Positions 1 through 10,830 of a stretch of DNA of 64,000 bases are shown here, one piece after another; the first letter of the stretch is position 1; each line of letters starts with the position of its first letter. The stretch is from assembly GCF_023343835.1 (NCBI RefSeq), contig NC_064433.1:75310823-75374822 (forward strand). Direction: 5' to 3'. Under the pieces are notes generated by a model that was not told the DNA's origin, ran no database searches, and saw only the letters and a list, made by a program, of their open reading frames with translations. The DNA is from Lagopus muta. Taxonomy: Eukaryota > Chordata > Aves > Galliformes > Phasianidae. The position numbers and the translations under genes are program-made.

Positions 1-690
1 CTTTATAAACAAATACAGCAACAGTGGTAGTGAGAATCCTTGATTTTATTTTCATGCAGCTTGAATGGTCTTCTCTTACTTTTCTTTACTTATTATTACT
101 ATTTATTTGTATCATTTTTATTTATTTATTTGTTTATTTATGCAAGTTCTGAAAATAATCAACTGGTTTTCCTTGGCCAAAACAAAACACCATGAGGTTT
201 CCATCAGGTGGCCATGGCCTCTTAATTGTTTGTTACTGCTAGTGGCTTCTGCTCTACTAATCAGTTTGTAGATGAACTGTTGAAGAATAATGAGGTTTCC
301 TTAGTTGAGTGAAGTATCAGAATATCAGTGAAAAGGTGTCTGTAGTAAATATTTTTCATATTTGCATTAAAGATCATAATACAAACAGATTTCTGAGATG
401 GACATATACTGAAGTCACTTGGAAGCAGACACACAAACAGAACAACCAAGCTAAAACAACCAACTCAGCCCTCCCAAGCCCCCCTGTCCTCCCTACCCCC
501 AACAACAAACAAACAAACAAACAAACAAACAAACAAAAACTTAAGCAACAGCAATACAGATAGACAAACAAAAATTAAAAAAAAAAAAAAAGAAAGAAAG
601 AAAGAAAAAAGAAACGAAGAACAAGAAAAGGGAAACACACAATGGAAACTATGAAAAAGACAATGAGAGATACAGAGTGATGGGGAAGAA
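1..690. other. AT-rich flank, no gene
   Basis: I see no gene here. The stretch holds a tetranucleotide (AAAC)n run at about 499-540 and a purine-rich GAAA/A tract at about 574-620. The short open frames over these tracts are low complexity (runs of NKQT or CLFV) and are not credible proteins. Confidence 0.6.
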
Positions 691-943
691 AATTGTCAGC
701 AATACCTGTAGACAGTATCTTCTAGAACTAACAATGCAAAGGCAGGTATATATATGCAATAATAACACCAAGAACAAGATCACTACTGCATTCTAATTCA
801 TAAGTCATTCTCTTCTATGAGGCAGTTCTTTTGCTTAGTACACAATCCTGGAATGCAATGAAATAGCAAGTATCAACTAGTAACAGTGTTACACTATCTC
901 CAGCTCTAAAATTAGACTCCTTATCTGGTTTGGACTAACGGGC
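691..943. repeat. Left copy of a 253-bp inverted duplication
   Basis: This segment matches the reverse complement of 25343-25595 almost base for base, with a few substitutions and small indels. The match stops at 943, exactly where ENS-1 copy A begins. It therefore marks the outer end of the large inverted duplication whose inner arms are the Z units. Confidence 0.85.
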
Positions 944-1095
944 TTTTGTGTGCTCCCCTCAGAGAAAGGGAAGAGTGCTTTGAGCATTAGCATTTGAAAA
1001 GTGTCTGTTTCCCTGGGGAGATAAGGAGTCACTTGAGCTTTTGAATACCTGCACCTCCTCCTCCCTTAGTGTAGGTCTCTCATTGTATTGAAAAA
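944..1095 (+). other. 5' leader of ENS-1 copy A
   Basis: The leader is homologous to 14524-14673 upstream of copy B. It contains a pyrimidine-rich tract ending in CAG at 960-962 and a second CT-rich tract ending in TTAG near 1068, both shaped like 3' splice acceptors. Copies A and B stop matching their different flanks at this first tract, so it may be the true edge of the mobilised sequence or a processed end. Confidence 0.55.
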
Positions 1096-1659
1096 ATGAG
1101 CGACAGCATTGCCACCATGAAAAGTGAAGATGTATTATTTGATCTTTTAGAAACACATGGTGCTCGACCCTCTTTATCAGGTATGGATTGGGCACGACAG
1201 AACTGGTATAACTTGCAGAGTGTTTCGGACCGTATTAGTGTTCTGCAAAACAATGCTCGTACCCGAGCTGGAAAAGGAAAGTCGTTTATTTGTGCCGTAC
1301 TCGGGGCTACTTTAAAAGCAGCCGTGGAGTTCCGAGATGAAAAGCATTCGGCAGAACTCCAAACCATACAAGCACTGCAGGAATCGGTTAGAGTTACACA
1401 AGAATTGGTAAAAACTCTGCAGAATCAAATAGGGAACCTTGAGGAACAATTAGAAAGAGAGAAATGTAATTCGGCTTTGTTGCAAATGGCTTTTAAGGAA
1501 CTGCTAACGTGTAAGCATGCCAGCCATACCGTCACCCATAGTTTGCCTCGAGAAAAAACTTTTCCTCAAGTGGAACTACCAGGAATGAAGGAAAGGCTAG
1601 ATAAATTAGAAACTCCAATAGCCCCATTGCGTCCTTTGATAAAAACTTATATATTATAA
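1096..1659 (+). pseudogene. ENS-1: ENS-1/ERNI-like ORF, copy A, 3' truncated
   Basis: This is the N-terminal third of the ENS-1/ERNI protein, encoded by a chicken endogenous retrovirus (Soprano family) and known from early embryo and ES cells. It reads from MSDSIATMKSED. A long heptad-rich helix at about residues 80-145 should form a coiled coil. PQVEL at residues 157-161 (1564-1578) matches the PxVxL HP1-binding box reported for ERNI. Homology to copy B stops after codon 184 (IKT); three foreign codons and a stop follow at the junction with unit X. Copy B would be about 514 residues, so about 330 are missing. Family assignment is by recognition; expression is unknown. Confidence 0.72.
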
Positions 1660-1663
1660 CTTA

Positions 1664-4404
1664 TATCTTATGAAGCCTAACCTTTGTGCATCTGTTGATT
1701 GTAGAAGCCCCTAGCCTACAATATTACCATAGTAGTAAGAATGTTACAGTTTTCTGAGAAAGTAATAAAAAGGAGTAAAGAAATTTCTCTTGTTTTGAGA
1801 AATATTGCTTTCTCCAGCCTTTTTGAAGAAAGGTTAGACTAGAGAAGCTGCAATTACGTGGTAAAGTCATTCTTAATGCTTCTTATCTGCAACATCCTTT
1901 TTTTTTTTTTTTAACTTCTTTTTATAATGAATACATGGCAGAATACCTTACCCATGAGCAGGTAACTTTTCTTAAAAGCATAACTTTTGACGCTCTTGAC
2001 AGCAATACCTGAAATGCAGTTTGTGAGTCTTGGAAAAGGAAGGCAGACAGAAAAAAGACACCACGTAGTCTGGATTTGATGAACATTAGTCTGTTGCTCT
2101 CAGTTTGTTGCAGAACTGAACTTCTACAATGGCATACAGTGCAGATCACACAAAGGCTTTGGCGGAAGTTTTTCGTTATTAAAGACTGGGACAAATTTTC
2201 TGCCTTTAAAATAATGTTCAGATCCAAGTGTATGAGAGATTTTGGCCACATGAACAGGCATGACCACTGTGGTGGAAATGCTAAGTCAGGGCTTGAAACA
2301 GTGATTGAGCACCTAGTAGTAAGGCAGGGCCAAGCCAGGGGAGCTCAAGTGTATGCAGTGCACATGAATGACCAGTATGGGTATTGACAGGATCTTCCTC
2401 TTCCCAGACCTCATTTAAGTGTTGGCAGTGGAGGTGAGGGTATCTCATCTGGAGATCCCTGCATAGCTGAGGCCTTCCAAGGATAAGCAGGTTTTTGTTC
2501 CTTCTTTCTGTCTCCATGACTGCTCTGTTTAGCAAGTTTTCACTCACTGCAGCCTGGGGTCTTGCTACTCTGCTATCACTGTCGTGCTTTTCATTGTGTT
2601 ACAACCAGTAATTTAAGTGACTTGCTAAAACTTACAGGGCAAGGGCAGTATTTAAGTGAGCCAGGAGATATTTTGCCTTGTATTTAATCTTTTTCTTCTT
2701 ACAAAGTAGCCCTGCGTGAGGAAGTTTGTGTGAGGAACATTTGTTTTGTGGAAGCTGATTCAGGAGAACTCAATTTTTAATATTCCAAAGGGAAATCTCT
2801 CTGGAGTTACGACTACAAGCAGGCAAGCAACAACTGAATCTAATGTAGAAGTTTAGGACCATATGAAAAGACAGCTACATTAGCGAACTGGACCGCCTGC
2901 ATGAGTATACTCCCTGGGATTCAACAAAATCTAAATTTTCACTTTATTTCTTTGATTACCATTCACTCACTACTTCAAAATCTCAATTTTAATTCTATAC
3001 CAATTTTCATTTTTCATTGCCTTTTTCAAAATGTTTAGTACTGTATGTACTTTATACTATATATACTTATAATGGTTTAATCCCTCTGTAACAGATACAT
3101 TTTGGTTAGAATTCACAATGTTTTTTGAAGATCTGTGCAGGTCATTCGACAAATTCAAGGGAAACTTACAGCACTTTACTTGTTATTGGAACAGATGGAT
3201 GTGTTTCGCCCATTCATCTACTTCCATGTCCTTCTAAATTATTTGTCAATTTATCAGACAAACAAGATGGTGAGACTAATTTTTTATGTCATTTAAAGAT
3301 GATGTTTATGCAATATAATATATTTTGCATCTATTATCTGAACGTTTGTATTTATCAGTAATATCAGTGTGGCTCATAATTTGAGGAAATTGATCAGTCT
3401 CATCCATCCCTTGGCCAGGCTGGGCTGCTCCAGGAGGCAGATGATGTGGCAGGGTGAGCAGGCGGAAGTGTGAGCAAAATTGTTTTAGAGGCAGAATGTT
3501 CTTGTTTTCACAGTATTGCAGATATGCAATCCTGCATTCAGGATGGAAGAAAGGGGCCTAGAATTTCAAAGAGATATGATGCAAAGTGGACAATGAGGGT
3601 CATTGCAAAAATTGTCCTTCTTTAGGGAACAAAACTTGCCTCCTGTTGAGTTCAATGACAGTCCTGCTATTGATTTGTGCCTGCCCTATCTATTCATTTT
3701 TCTGCTCCCCTGATTTTTTTTTTTTTTTTTTTCCACTTTTGCTCAGATTAATGACTTGCTTCATTCCTTAACTTTATCCTCTCTTCCCGAAAAGTGTTGT
3801 CAGCAGGTCAAGGTAGATGATCCTGCCCCTCTGCTCTGCATTGGTAAAGTCCGTATGGAAAAAATTGCACCCACCAACATTCACCGACACTTGCTGGATG
3901 GAGTCCAGACAATGGACATGAGCTCAGGGAGCTGGTAGATGTTGGACTTCAGCAGTGGTGACAACAGCAGTAGTTTACCTCTGCTGGTGCAGATTTTTAC
4001 AAATGCAGCATGCAGGCTCATGTTCATTGCTAAATCACATCAAAAATGCATAGCTAGTGGTGGTGTCTATGTTAAAAAATAGTATTTTGAAGCTGAGAGT
4101 TTTCTCTCTCAAGTAATGTGATGGTTGTATGGGAACTGTTGATCACAGCCTGGACCTCTTATTGACCACCTGAGGCAAGCAATAAGTCAGCCATGGGAGC
4201 ACAGGTGAAAGCAATTTGCCAGTGTTACCAGGAAGGAGTGGAGATCCCATTTAAGGGCTGACTACCACTGAGGAGGGATCTCTTTCTGGAGGTTGCTCTC
4301 TGGGGTGTTTACTGTGAGCCTGTGAGTCCAGTTAGCATTTCCTTTTTTTTTTTTTTTCTTTTTTTTTTTTTTCTTTTTAAATGTATATATCTTTTCATCA
4401 TGGT
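1664..4404 (+). repeat. 2.74-kb repeat unit XY, copy 1
   Basis: The unit starts at TATCTTATGAAGCC and restarts with the same bases at 4405, giving a period near 2.74 kb. X is 1664-2691. Y is 2692-4404 and includes a CR1 scrap (3799-3853), a mariner remnant (about 3850-4135), an interspersed-repeat segment (about 4135-4330) and a T-rich tract (4343-4378). The open frames inside X occur on both strands, in every copy and with no recognisable domain, so I treat them as non-coding. Confidence 0.85.
3799..4135 (+). mobile_element. CR1 scrap fused to Galluhop-like mariner remnant
   Basis: A short CR1 3' fragment (3799-3853, also seen at 26405-26431) runs straight into mariner transposase sequence. 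The frame reads MEKIAPTNIHRHLLDG, the end of the first helix-turn-helix of mariner/SETMAR-type transposases. The following bases match the mariner tail at 47120-47290 with much divergence. The catalytic DD34D region is absent. The copy at 14.4 kb keeps mariner sequence where this one has CR1, so this is a rearranged derivative. Confidence 0.6.
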
Positions 4405-5432
4405 TATCTTATGAAGCCTAACCTTTGTGCATCTGTTGATTGTAGAAGCCCCTAGCCTACAATATTACCATAGTAGTAAGAATGTTACAGTTTTCTGAGA
4501 AAGTAATAAAAAGGAGTAAAGAAATTTCTCTTGTTTTGAGAAATATTGCTTTCTCCAGCCTTTTTGAAGAAAGGTTAGACTAGAGAAGCTGCAATTACGT
4601 GGTAAAGTCATTCTTAATGCTTCTTATCTGCAACATCCTTTTTTTTTTTTTAACTTCTTTTTATAATGAATACATGGCAGAATACCTTACCCATGAGCAG
4701 GTAACTTTTCTTAAAAGCATAACTTTTGACGCTCTTGACAGCAATACCTGAAATGCAGTTTGTGAGTCTTGGAAAAGGAAGGCAGACAGAAAAAAGACCC
4801 CACGTAGTCTGGATTTGATGAACATTAGTCTGTTGCTCTCAGTTTGTTGCAGAACTGAACTTCTACAATGGCATACAGTGCAGATCACACAAAGGCTTTG
4901 GCAGAAGTTTTTCGTTATTAAAGACTGGGACAAATTTTCTGCCTTTAAAATAATGTTCAGATCCAAGTGTATGAGAGATTTTGGCCACATGAACAGGCAT
5001 GACCACTGTGGTGGAAATGCTAAGTCAGGGCTTGAAACAGTGATTGAGCACCTAGTAGTAAGGCAGGGCCAAGCCAGGGGAGCTCAAGTGTATGCAGTGC
5101 ACATGAATGACCAGTATGGGTATTGACAGGATCTTCCTCTTCCCAGACCTCATTTAAGTGTTGGCAGTGGAGGTGAGGGTATCTCATCTGGAGATCCCTG
5201 CATAGCTGAGGCCTTCCAAGGATAAGCAGGTTTTTGTTCCTTCTTTTTGTCTCCATGACTGCTCTGTTTAGCAAGTTTTCACTCACTGCAGCCTGGGGTC
5301 TTGCTACTCTGCTATCACTGTTGTGCTTTTCATTGTGTTACAACCAGTAATTTAAGTGACTTGCTAAAACTTACAGGGCAAGGACAGTATTTAAGTGAGC
5401 CAGGAGATATTTTGCCTTGTATTTAATCTTTT
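4405..5432 (+). repeat. Unit X, copy 2 (direct tandem)
   Basis: Nearly identical to 1664-2691, with a few substitutions and a shorter T-run. It breaks off at 5432, where telomere-like sequence begins in place of Y. Confidence 0.9.
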
Positions 5433-5850
5433 AAGGATTGGGGTTAGGGTCACTGTAGTGTTAGGGTTAGGGTTAGGTTAAGGGTTAGGGTTAGGTTTGG
5501 GGTTGGGTTTAGGGTTAGGGTTAGGGTAAGGGTTAGGTTTAGGGTTAGGGTTAGGGTACGGGTTACGGTTAGGGTTAGGGTTAGGGTTAGTGTTAAGGTA
5601 GGGTTAGGATTAGGATTAGGGTTAGGGTTAGGGTAGGGTTAGGTTAAGGGTTAGGGTAGGGTTAGCGTTATGGTCAGGGTTAGGGTTAGGGATAGGGTTG
5701 GGTTTAGGGTTAGGGTTAGGGTTTTGGTTAGGGTCAGGGTAGGGTTAGGGTTAGGGCTAGTATTAGGGTTAGGGATAAGTTTAGTGTTAGGGTAAGGGTT
5801 AGGGTTAGGGTTTGGGTTAGGGTTAGGGTTTGGGTTAGGGTTAGGGTTAG
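5433..5850 (+). repeat. Interstitial telomeric repeat block 1 (degenerate TTAGGG)
   Basis: The block is made of TTAGGG units with frequent variants such as TTAGGTT, TTAGGG minus one base, and TTTGGG. The strand is constant throughout. The vertebrate telomere motif is unmistakable, but degeneracy and flanking repeats show an internal (interstitial) array, not a chromosome end. Confidence 0.95.
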
Positions 5851-6050
5851 GCAGATACATTAGCGAACTGGACTGCCTGCATGAGTATACTCCCTGGGAT
5901 TCAACAAAATCTAAATTTTCACTTTATTTCTTTGATTACCATTCACTCACTACTTCAAAATCTGAATTTCAATTCTATACAAATTTTCATTTTTCATTGC
6001 ATTCTTCAAAATGTTTAGTACTGGTATTCTGATAAATTGACGAATAATTT
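5851..6050 (+). repeat. Y fragment inside the telomeric block
   Basis: Bases 5852-6022 match Y at about 2873-3043 in direct orientation. The next bases, 6027-6050, match the reverse complement of Y at about 3239-3262. A direct and an inverted scrap of Y are therefore joined inside telomeric repeats. Confidence 0.8.
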
Positions 6051-6822
6051 GGGTTAGGGTTAGGGTTAGGGTAGGGTTAGGGTTAGGGTTAGGGTAGGGT
6101 TAGGGTTAGGGTCGAGTTAGGGTTAGATTAAGGGTTAGGGTTAGGGTAAAGTTAGGGTTATGGTAGGGTTAGGGGTAGGGTTAGGGTTAAGGTTAGGGTT
6201 AGGTTTAGGGTTAGGGTTAGGGTAGGGTTAGGGTCGAGTTAGGGTTAGATTAAGGGTTAGGGTTAGGGTTATGGTAGGGTTAGGGGTAGGGTTAGGGTTA
6301 AGGTTAGGGTTAGGTTTAGGTTTAGGGTTAGGGTTAGGGTTTGGGTTAGGGTTAGGGTTAGGGAAGGGTTAGGTTTAGGGTTACGGTTAGGGTTAGGGTA
6401 GGGTTAGGGTTGGGGTTGGGGTTAGGGTTAGGGTAGGGTTAGGGTAGGGTTAGGGTTAGGTTTAGGTTAGGCTTAGGGTTAGGGTTAGGGTTAGTGTTTG
6501 GGTTACGGTAGGGTTAGGGTTATGGTAGGGTTAGGGTTGGGGTTCGGGTTAGGGTAGGGTTAGGGTTAGGGTTAGAGATAGGGTTAGGATTGGGGTTAGG
6601 GTCACTGTGGGGTTAGGGTTAGGGTTAGGTTTAGGGTTAGGTTAAGGGTTAGGGTTAGGTTTGGTGTTGGGCTTAGGGTTAGGGTAAGGGTTAGGGTTAG
6701 GTTTAGGGTTAGGTTAAGGGTTAGGGTTAGGTTTGGGGTTGGGCTTAGGGTTAGAGTAAGGGGTAGGGTTAGGGTTAGGTTTAAGGTTAGGGTTAGGGTT
6801 AGGGTTAGGTTAAGTTTAGGGT
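6051..6822 (+). repeat. Interstitial telomeric repeat block 2
   Basis: This block continues TTAGGG-type repeats in the same orientation as block 1. It contains internal higher-order copies: a segment beginning GGGTCACTGT occurs near 5449 and again near 6599, and a stretch of roughly 100 bp is repeated near 6100-6200 and 6220-6310. The array has therefore grown partly by local duplication. Confidence 0.95.
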
Positions 6823-6823
6823 T

Positions 6824-6880
6824 CGAATTCACAATGTCACTTAATTCACAATTCACAATCGAATTCACAATGTCACTTAA
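6824..6880. repeat. Short direct repeats at the telomeric/Z junction
   Basis: CGAATTCACAATGTCACTTA occurs at about 6824-6843 and again at about 6860-6879, with a partial third copy between. This small tandem marks the seam between the telomeric block and unit Z. Confidence 0.7.
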
Positions 6881-8788
6881 ACTGGCTTAGCATATCTACT
6901 CTATTTATTCTATAACACCCCCGAGTTTTACATTGCAGTTGAAAAATTCACTATCACTATAATAACCTGGAAGAAGAAATAGTTGCTTTAAACTTCTAAA
7001 GAAGTAAGATCACTTGTGAAGAGATAAGATCTCAATCCTATCAGTCCTCCAAGTGAGATTGTGACGAATGGATGTCACAAAAGGAGACAAAACACAATCA
7101 TCTCGGAAATGTAAGGGTTAATGAAAGGTAATATGTCACTTCATGGCAATAGTAACACTTTTCTGATTATACAAAACAGGGACAGTCAGCAGTATGCTAG
7201 TGTTGCATTCAGGATGGAGTAGTCCAGATGTGGTCTCACATCTGAGTGCCCATATCTATGGGAGTGCAGACAGGGCTAGGCTCTGGGAGTTATATTCTCA
7301 TATTCTGAATCCAACAGGCCGACCGTCTCTTTCAGTAGTTCTCTAAAAGTATCGGACTTACCGTGCGAATGAAATGCCGTTTCTGCAGTGAGAAGCAGCA
7401 AGATGAGTATTTCATGGTCTCTGCTGCCATCTATTGTCACTTATTGGTACTAACAATTCTTGTTGGGATTCTCTTCATAACGGGAAACAGCACTTATGTA
7501 CTATACTGTTGCAGGGACTTCAGAAGCTTGCTTCCTGTGACAAACCTAACTGCAGCTTTTCCATCTTTAAGTATGTACTGGGGATTATTGCCAAGCCTTG
7601 TAGGGGTATGAAAGAACAACAAAGGAATTCCATGAATTGTTATGGGCTGTGGATATATCCAGTTCTGCTTACTAATTTAAAAATAAAAATAAAATTAAAA
7701 AACAAAAATTCTATGCTTTGTGGAAAGCAGCATCTTCTGTTGAAATCTTATCTGTCTTAGGAAAAAACACCTTTGTTTCTCAGCTTTGGTGCTGTCTTGT
7801 TCTTGATATGCTTTGTGAATTAACATGACAGTTTTTTAATGACAGTTCTCTCCCACGATCATCCCAGCGAACATCTGCTGCATCAACACAGGAATCTTCC
7901 TGAATTTCATTTCTCTATGTGCAGATTTCCAGAAGACTGCAATGGAACCAGCAACAGGTTTTTGCAAGAATGGGACTTATTTATTTCTCTGATCCATACT
8001 CCAATAATATTATTGTGTAAATAAATATGAAGCTTGAATTTTGCCAAGTTTTGAACTTTGAATGGACTTTGGCCTGTTTAAAGAAAGAATGTTCCTGAGC
8101 CTTTTCAGCATCACCAATCATCCGGCTTGCCTGGGTGGCATTAGCTGAAGAGTCATTGTCTTGGGCTGAAGATAACGTGTCCTTAGTATACATGAGTAAC
8201 AAAGCTTCTTAGTAACGTATGACTAAAACATAAAATGAGAAAGCATAACACTAGTGGGAATCTGGACCTTGCTTTTGTGAAGGGAATGCATCAGTGTCTG
8301 ATTCAAGGGAAGCGGTTGCAATTTTGAAGGAGTTCTCCAGGTGTTTGCCAGAGGTTTTTGATGAAATATTGCTCTGTCTCTGGGGCTATAACCTTGTTTT
8401 TCCCTGTTTGTGTTAAAGGCAGATTTACAATTCTCCATCAGTTAATATTGTTTGATCCTTAATTTCAGTTTTATTTACTTTCTTGCCAGAGTAACCTGGC
8501 ATGTACAAGAATTTATGTCTTCCTACTTGTTTTCTCAGGCCGTATTCAATTAATCCCAAAAAGTAAGCCATTATTGGTGTGTTTATTGGGGATTAGCTGC
8601 TTCTGTTGTTACAAAATCATCTACGGGCAGTAAGATGCACCCGCGTGGATATCATCCACGAAAGATAAACTTCTTTATCCTGCTCTCCTAGCTGTAATTT
8701 AACCAGTGGAACTGCTAGGGTAGACTTCCCAAATTCTCATCCTTCATTTATGCAAGCAGAAATTGTCCCCTCTTTCTCAGTAATTTAC
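6872..8788 (+). repeat. Unit Z, copy 1 (left arm of 1.9-kb inverted repeat)
   Basis: The full 1.92 kb matches the reverse complement of 22813-24732 with few differences. Parts recur at 20883-21410 (direct) and 43711-44619 (inverted). Its 3' edge at 8760-8788 coincides with CR1 sequence in the other arm. Near 7195-7240 there is a scrap like a CR1 'deterred/recorded' region. Small frames on both strands are carried along in all copies and show no known domain. Confidence 0.9.
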
Positions 8789-9107
8789 GCATTACTTTCA
8801 TTCCGATGGGGAAGAGCCCTCTCTGGGCTCTTCCAGCCCCCCCTTCCCCATTTCTCTCTGAGTGGATCCCTGGATCCTACGGCCCTACTCCAGTGCCGTG
8901 ACACTAACAGCTGCTGTTATTCCCAGTTTACCTCCTCCTCTCCAGAGGCTCCCAGTACCAACACTGGGATTCTCTCTGCAGAGGCTAGTCTCACTTCCAG
9001 TGCCCTGCCCTCTCCTCTCACCTCCCCCTTTGCAAGTAATGCTGTTTGCAGCAGAAGTCTCCGGCTGCAGCTCACTCTCTCACACCAAGTTCTGCTCGCG
9101 GGGGAAA
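8789..9107. other. Unassigned sequence, pyrimidine-rich
   Basis: CT-rich sequence with no recognisable gene. Overlapping frames on both strands are rich in S, L and P, reflecting base composition. It lies between the end of unit Z and an inverted-repeat-bounded segment. Confidence 0.4.
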
Positions 9108-9536
9108 CGGTGTGGGGGGTTGCTCTCACACCAGCACAGATTAACTCACTTTCTCTTTAACCCTTTTTCCTTTGTTGCACCCTCAGTTACACTTCCACAT
9201 ACCCTCCATTCTACTTCTGTATACCAGTAACAATTACCTTTCTTATACCACCAAAACAGTTTGTCTCATTCCTTTCAAAATCCACAAATCAAACCGCACA
9301 ATTCTTCAACTTCCACAAACATCCAGCACTTGGTCTCTCCTGATTAGGTACTCAATTAGAAAACTGGTCCCACTATTCCCTTTATGTTCCTAGTTTCTTA
9401 TTTAATATTCCCCCGGGCGCTCCTGCAACACCCTTCCAATGTGACAACATACACCTGAGAGGTGTTTTGTTCGTTTTTCTGTTTCTCTGTTTGGTTTGGT
9501 ATTTTTTCGGGTGTGAGAGCAACCTCTCCACCACCG
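9108..9536. mobile_element. Candidate short element bounded by ~25-bp inverted repeats
   Basis: GGTTGCTCTCACACC at 9118-9132 is the exact reverse complement of 9510-9524. Allowing two indels or mismatches, the match extends outward to about 9108 and 9536. The enclosed segment of about 430 bp encodes nothing visible. A non-autonomous DNA transposon is one reading and a small LTR another (it could start TG and end CA). No clear target-site duplication is visible. A short (AACT)n run follows at 9538-9558. Confidence 0.35.
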
Positions 9537-9588
9537 AATAACTAACTAACTAACTAACACTTGAGGAGCATACACATACATTATGGAA

Positions 9589-10762
9589 TTTCGAGCGACC
9601 ATTCTTTGTAGTGTGGTTCTCTGTGGCTCCACTTCTGTGTTTTGTGATGACAAGGGTAGAAGGGAAAAGCCTCTCTTAAAGAGGCAGCTGGAGATTCGAG
9701 GAGCGACAGATGCTGTGCTCTCAGGGAGCACTTTGGAAGAAGCCGGGAGAGATCCTTTCTGGACTGCGCAGTAAATAACCCCCTGCGGAGGAAAGGCAGC
9801 AGGCTGAATTCGGACGTTCTGGGCTTCAGAACGGCACAACTTCGCTCTCACGGCTCGGAAGTGGCACTCGCGGTGAACTGGTCCGGAGCGATTGCCGTTG
9901 CTGCCCGAGAATCGCGCTTATCGCCGACTGCCGCTTTCAGCCTCCAGCCGCGGTGTCTTGTTAAACCGCACCCGAGAAAGTGCGACTGCAGCCGGGGGCT
10001 TTTCTCCGATCTGCGGGCTCTTCTCCGCACATCCGAAAGGAGCGGTTTGGACTTCGCCGTGCGTACATCTATGCAGAATGAACTACGCCTGGCTCTGAAT
10101 GTCGTGTCCGTGCCTTCATTTCGAGCGACAATTCTTTGTAGTGTGGTTCTCTGTGGCTCCACTTCTGTGTTTTGTGATGACAAGGGTAGAAGGGAAAAGC
10201 CTCTCTTAAAGAGGCAGCTGGAGATTCGAGGAGCGACAGATGCTGTGCTCTCAGGGAGCACTTTGGAAGAAGCCGGGAGAGATCCTTTCTGGACTGCGCA
10301 GTAAATAACCCCCTGCGGAGGAAAGGCAGCAGGCTGAATTCGGACGTTCTGGGCTTCAGAACGGCACAACTTCGCTCTCACGGCTCGGAAGTGGCACTCG
10401 CGGTGAACTGGTCCGGAGCGATTGCCGTTGCTGCCCGAGAATCGCGCTTATCGCCGACTGCCGCTTTCAGCCTCCAGCCGCGGTGTCTTGTTAAACCGTT
10501 CCCGAGAAAGTGCGACTGCAGCCGGGGGCTTTTCTCCGATCTGCGGGCTCTTCTCCGCACATCCGAAAGGAGCGGTTTGGACTTCGCCGTGCGTACATCT
10601 ATGCAGAATGAACTACGCCTGGCTCTGAATGTTGTGTCCGTGCCTTCATTTCGAGCGACAATTCTTTGTAGTGTGGTTCTCTGTGGCTCCACTTCTGTGT
10701 TTTGTGATGACAAGGGTAGAAGGGAAAAGCCTTTCTTAAAGAGGCAGCTGGAGAGTACCCCT
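9589..10762. repeat. CpG-rich tandem repeat, 530-bp period, 2.2 units
   Basis: Units begin with TTTCGAGCGAC at 9589, 10119 and 10649, a spacing of exactly 530 bp. The first two differ at only a handful of positions; the third stops after about 110 bp. The sequence is far more GC- and CpG-rich than its surroundings. Long frames exist on both strands of every unit and simply follow the repeat, so I do not call genes. A rearranged relative lies at about 42345-42800. The bases 10763-10830 are GC-rich and unassigned. Confidence 0.9.
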
Positions 10763-10830
10763 ACTCAGTCAGGAACAGCAAACGCCCCGGACCAGTTGCG
10801 CTGCGGAGCAAGTGCCGCTTCCGGAGCGAG

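Noticed and set aside
309..571. NKQT- and CLFV-rich frames near 400-560
   Set aside because: They are translations of the (AAAC)n microsatellite.
1922..5286. Frames of 88-109 codons on both strands of unit X, repeated in every copy
   Set aside because: The copies are recent duplicates, so shared openness is expected. Frames overlap antisense and show no domain.
5433..6822. A true chromosome end
   Set aside because: The repeat is degenerate, flanked on both sides by non-telomeric sequence and interrupted by Y scraps.
5651..6868. Open frames made of N-P, T-L or L-T-L repeats across the telomeric block
   Set aside because: They are translations of TTAGGG-type repeats and have no coding value.
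7981..8202. A 65-73-codon frame open in three Z copies (also 23404-23625 and 43921-44118)
   Set aside because: It looked conserved, but the copies are nearly identical DNA and no domain is recognised.
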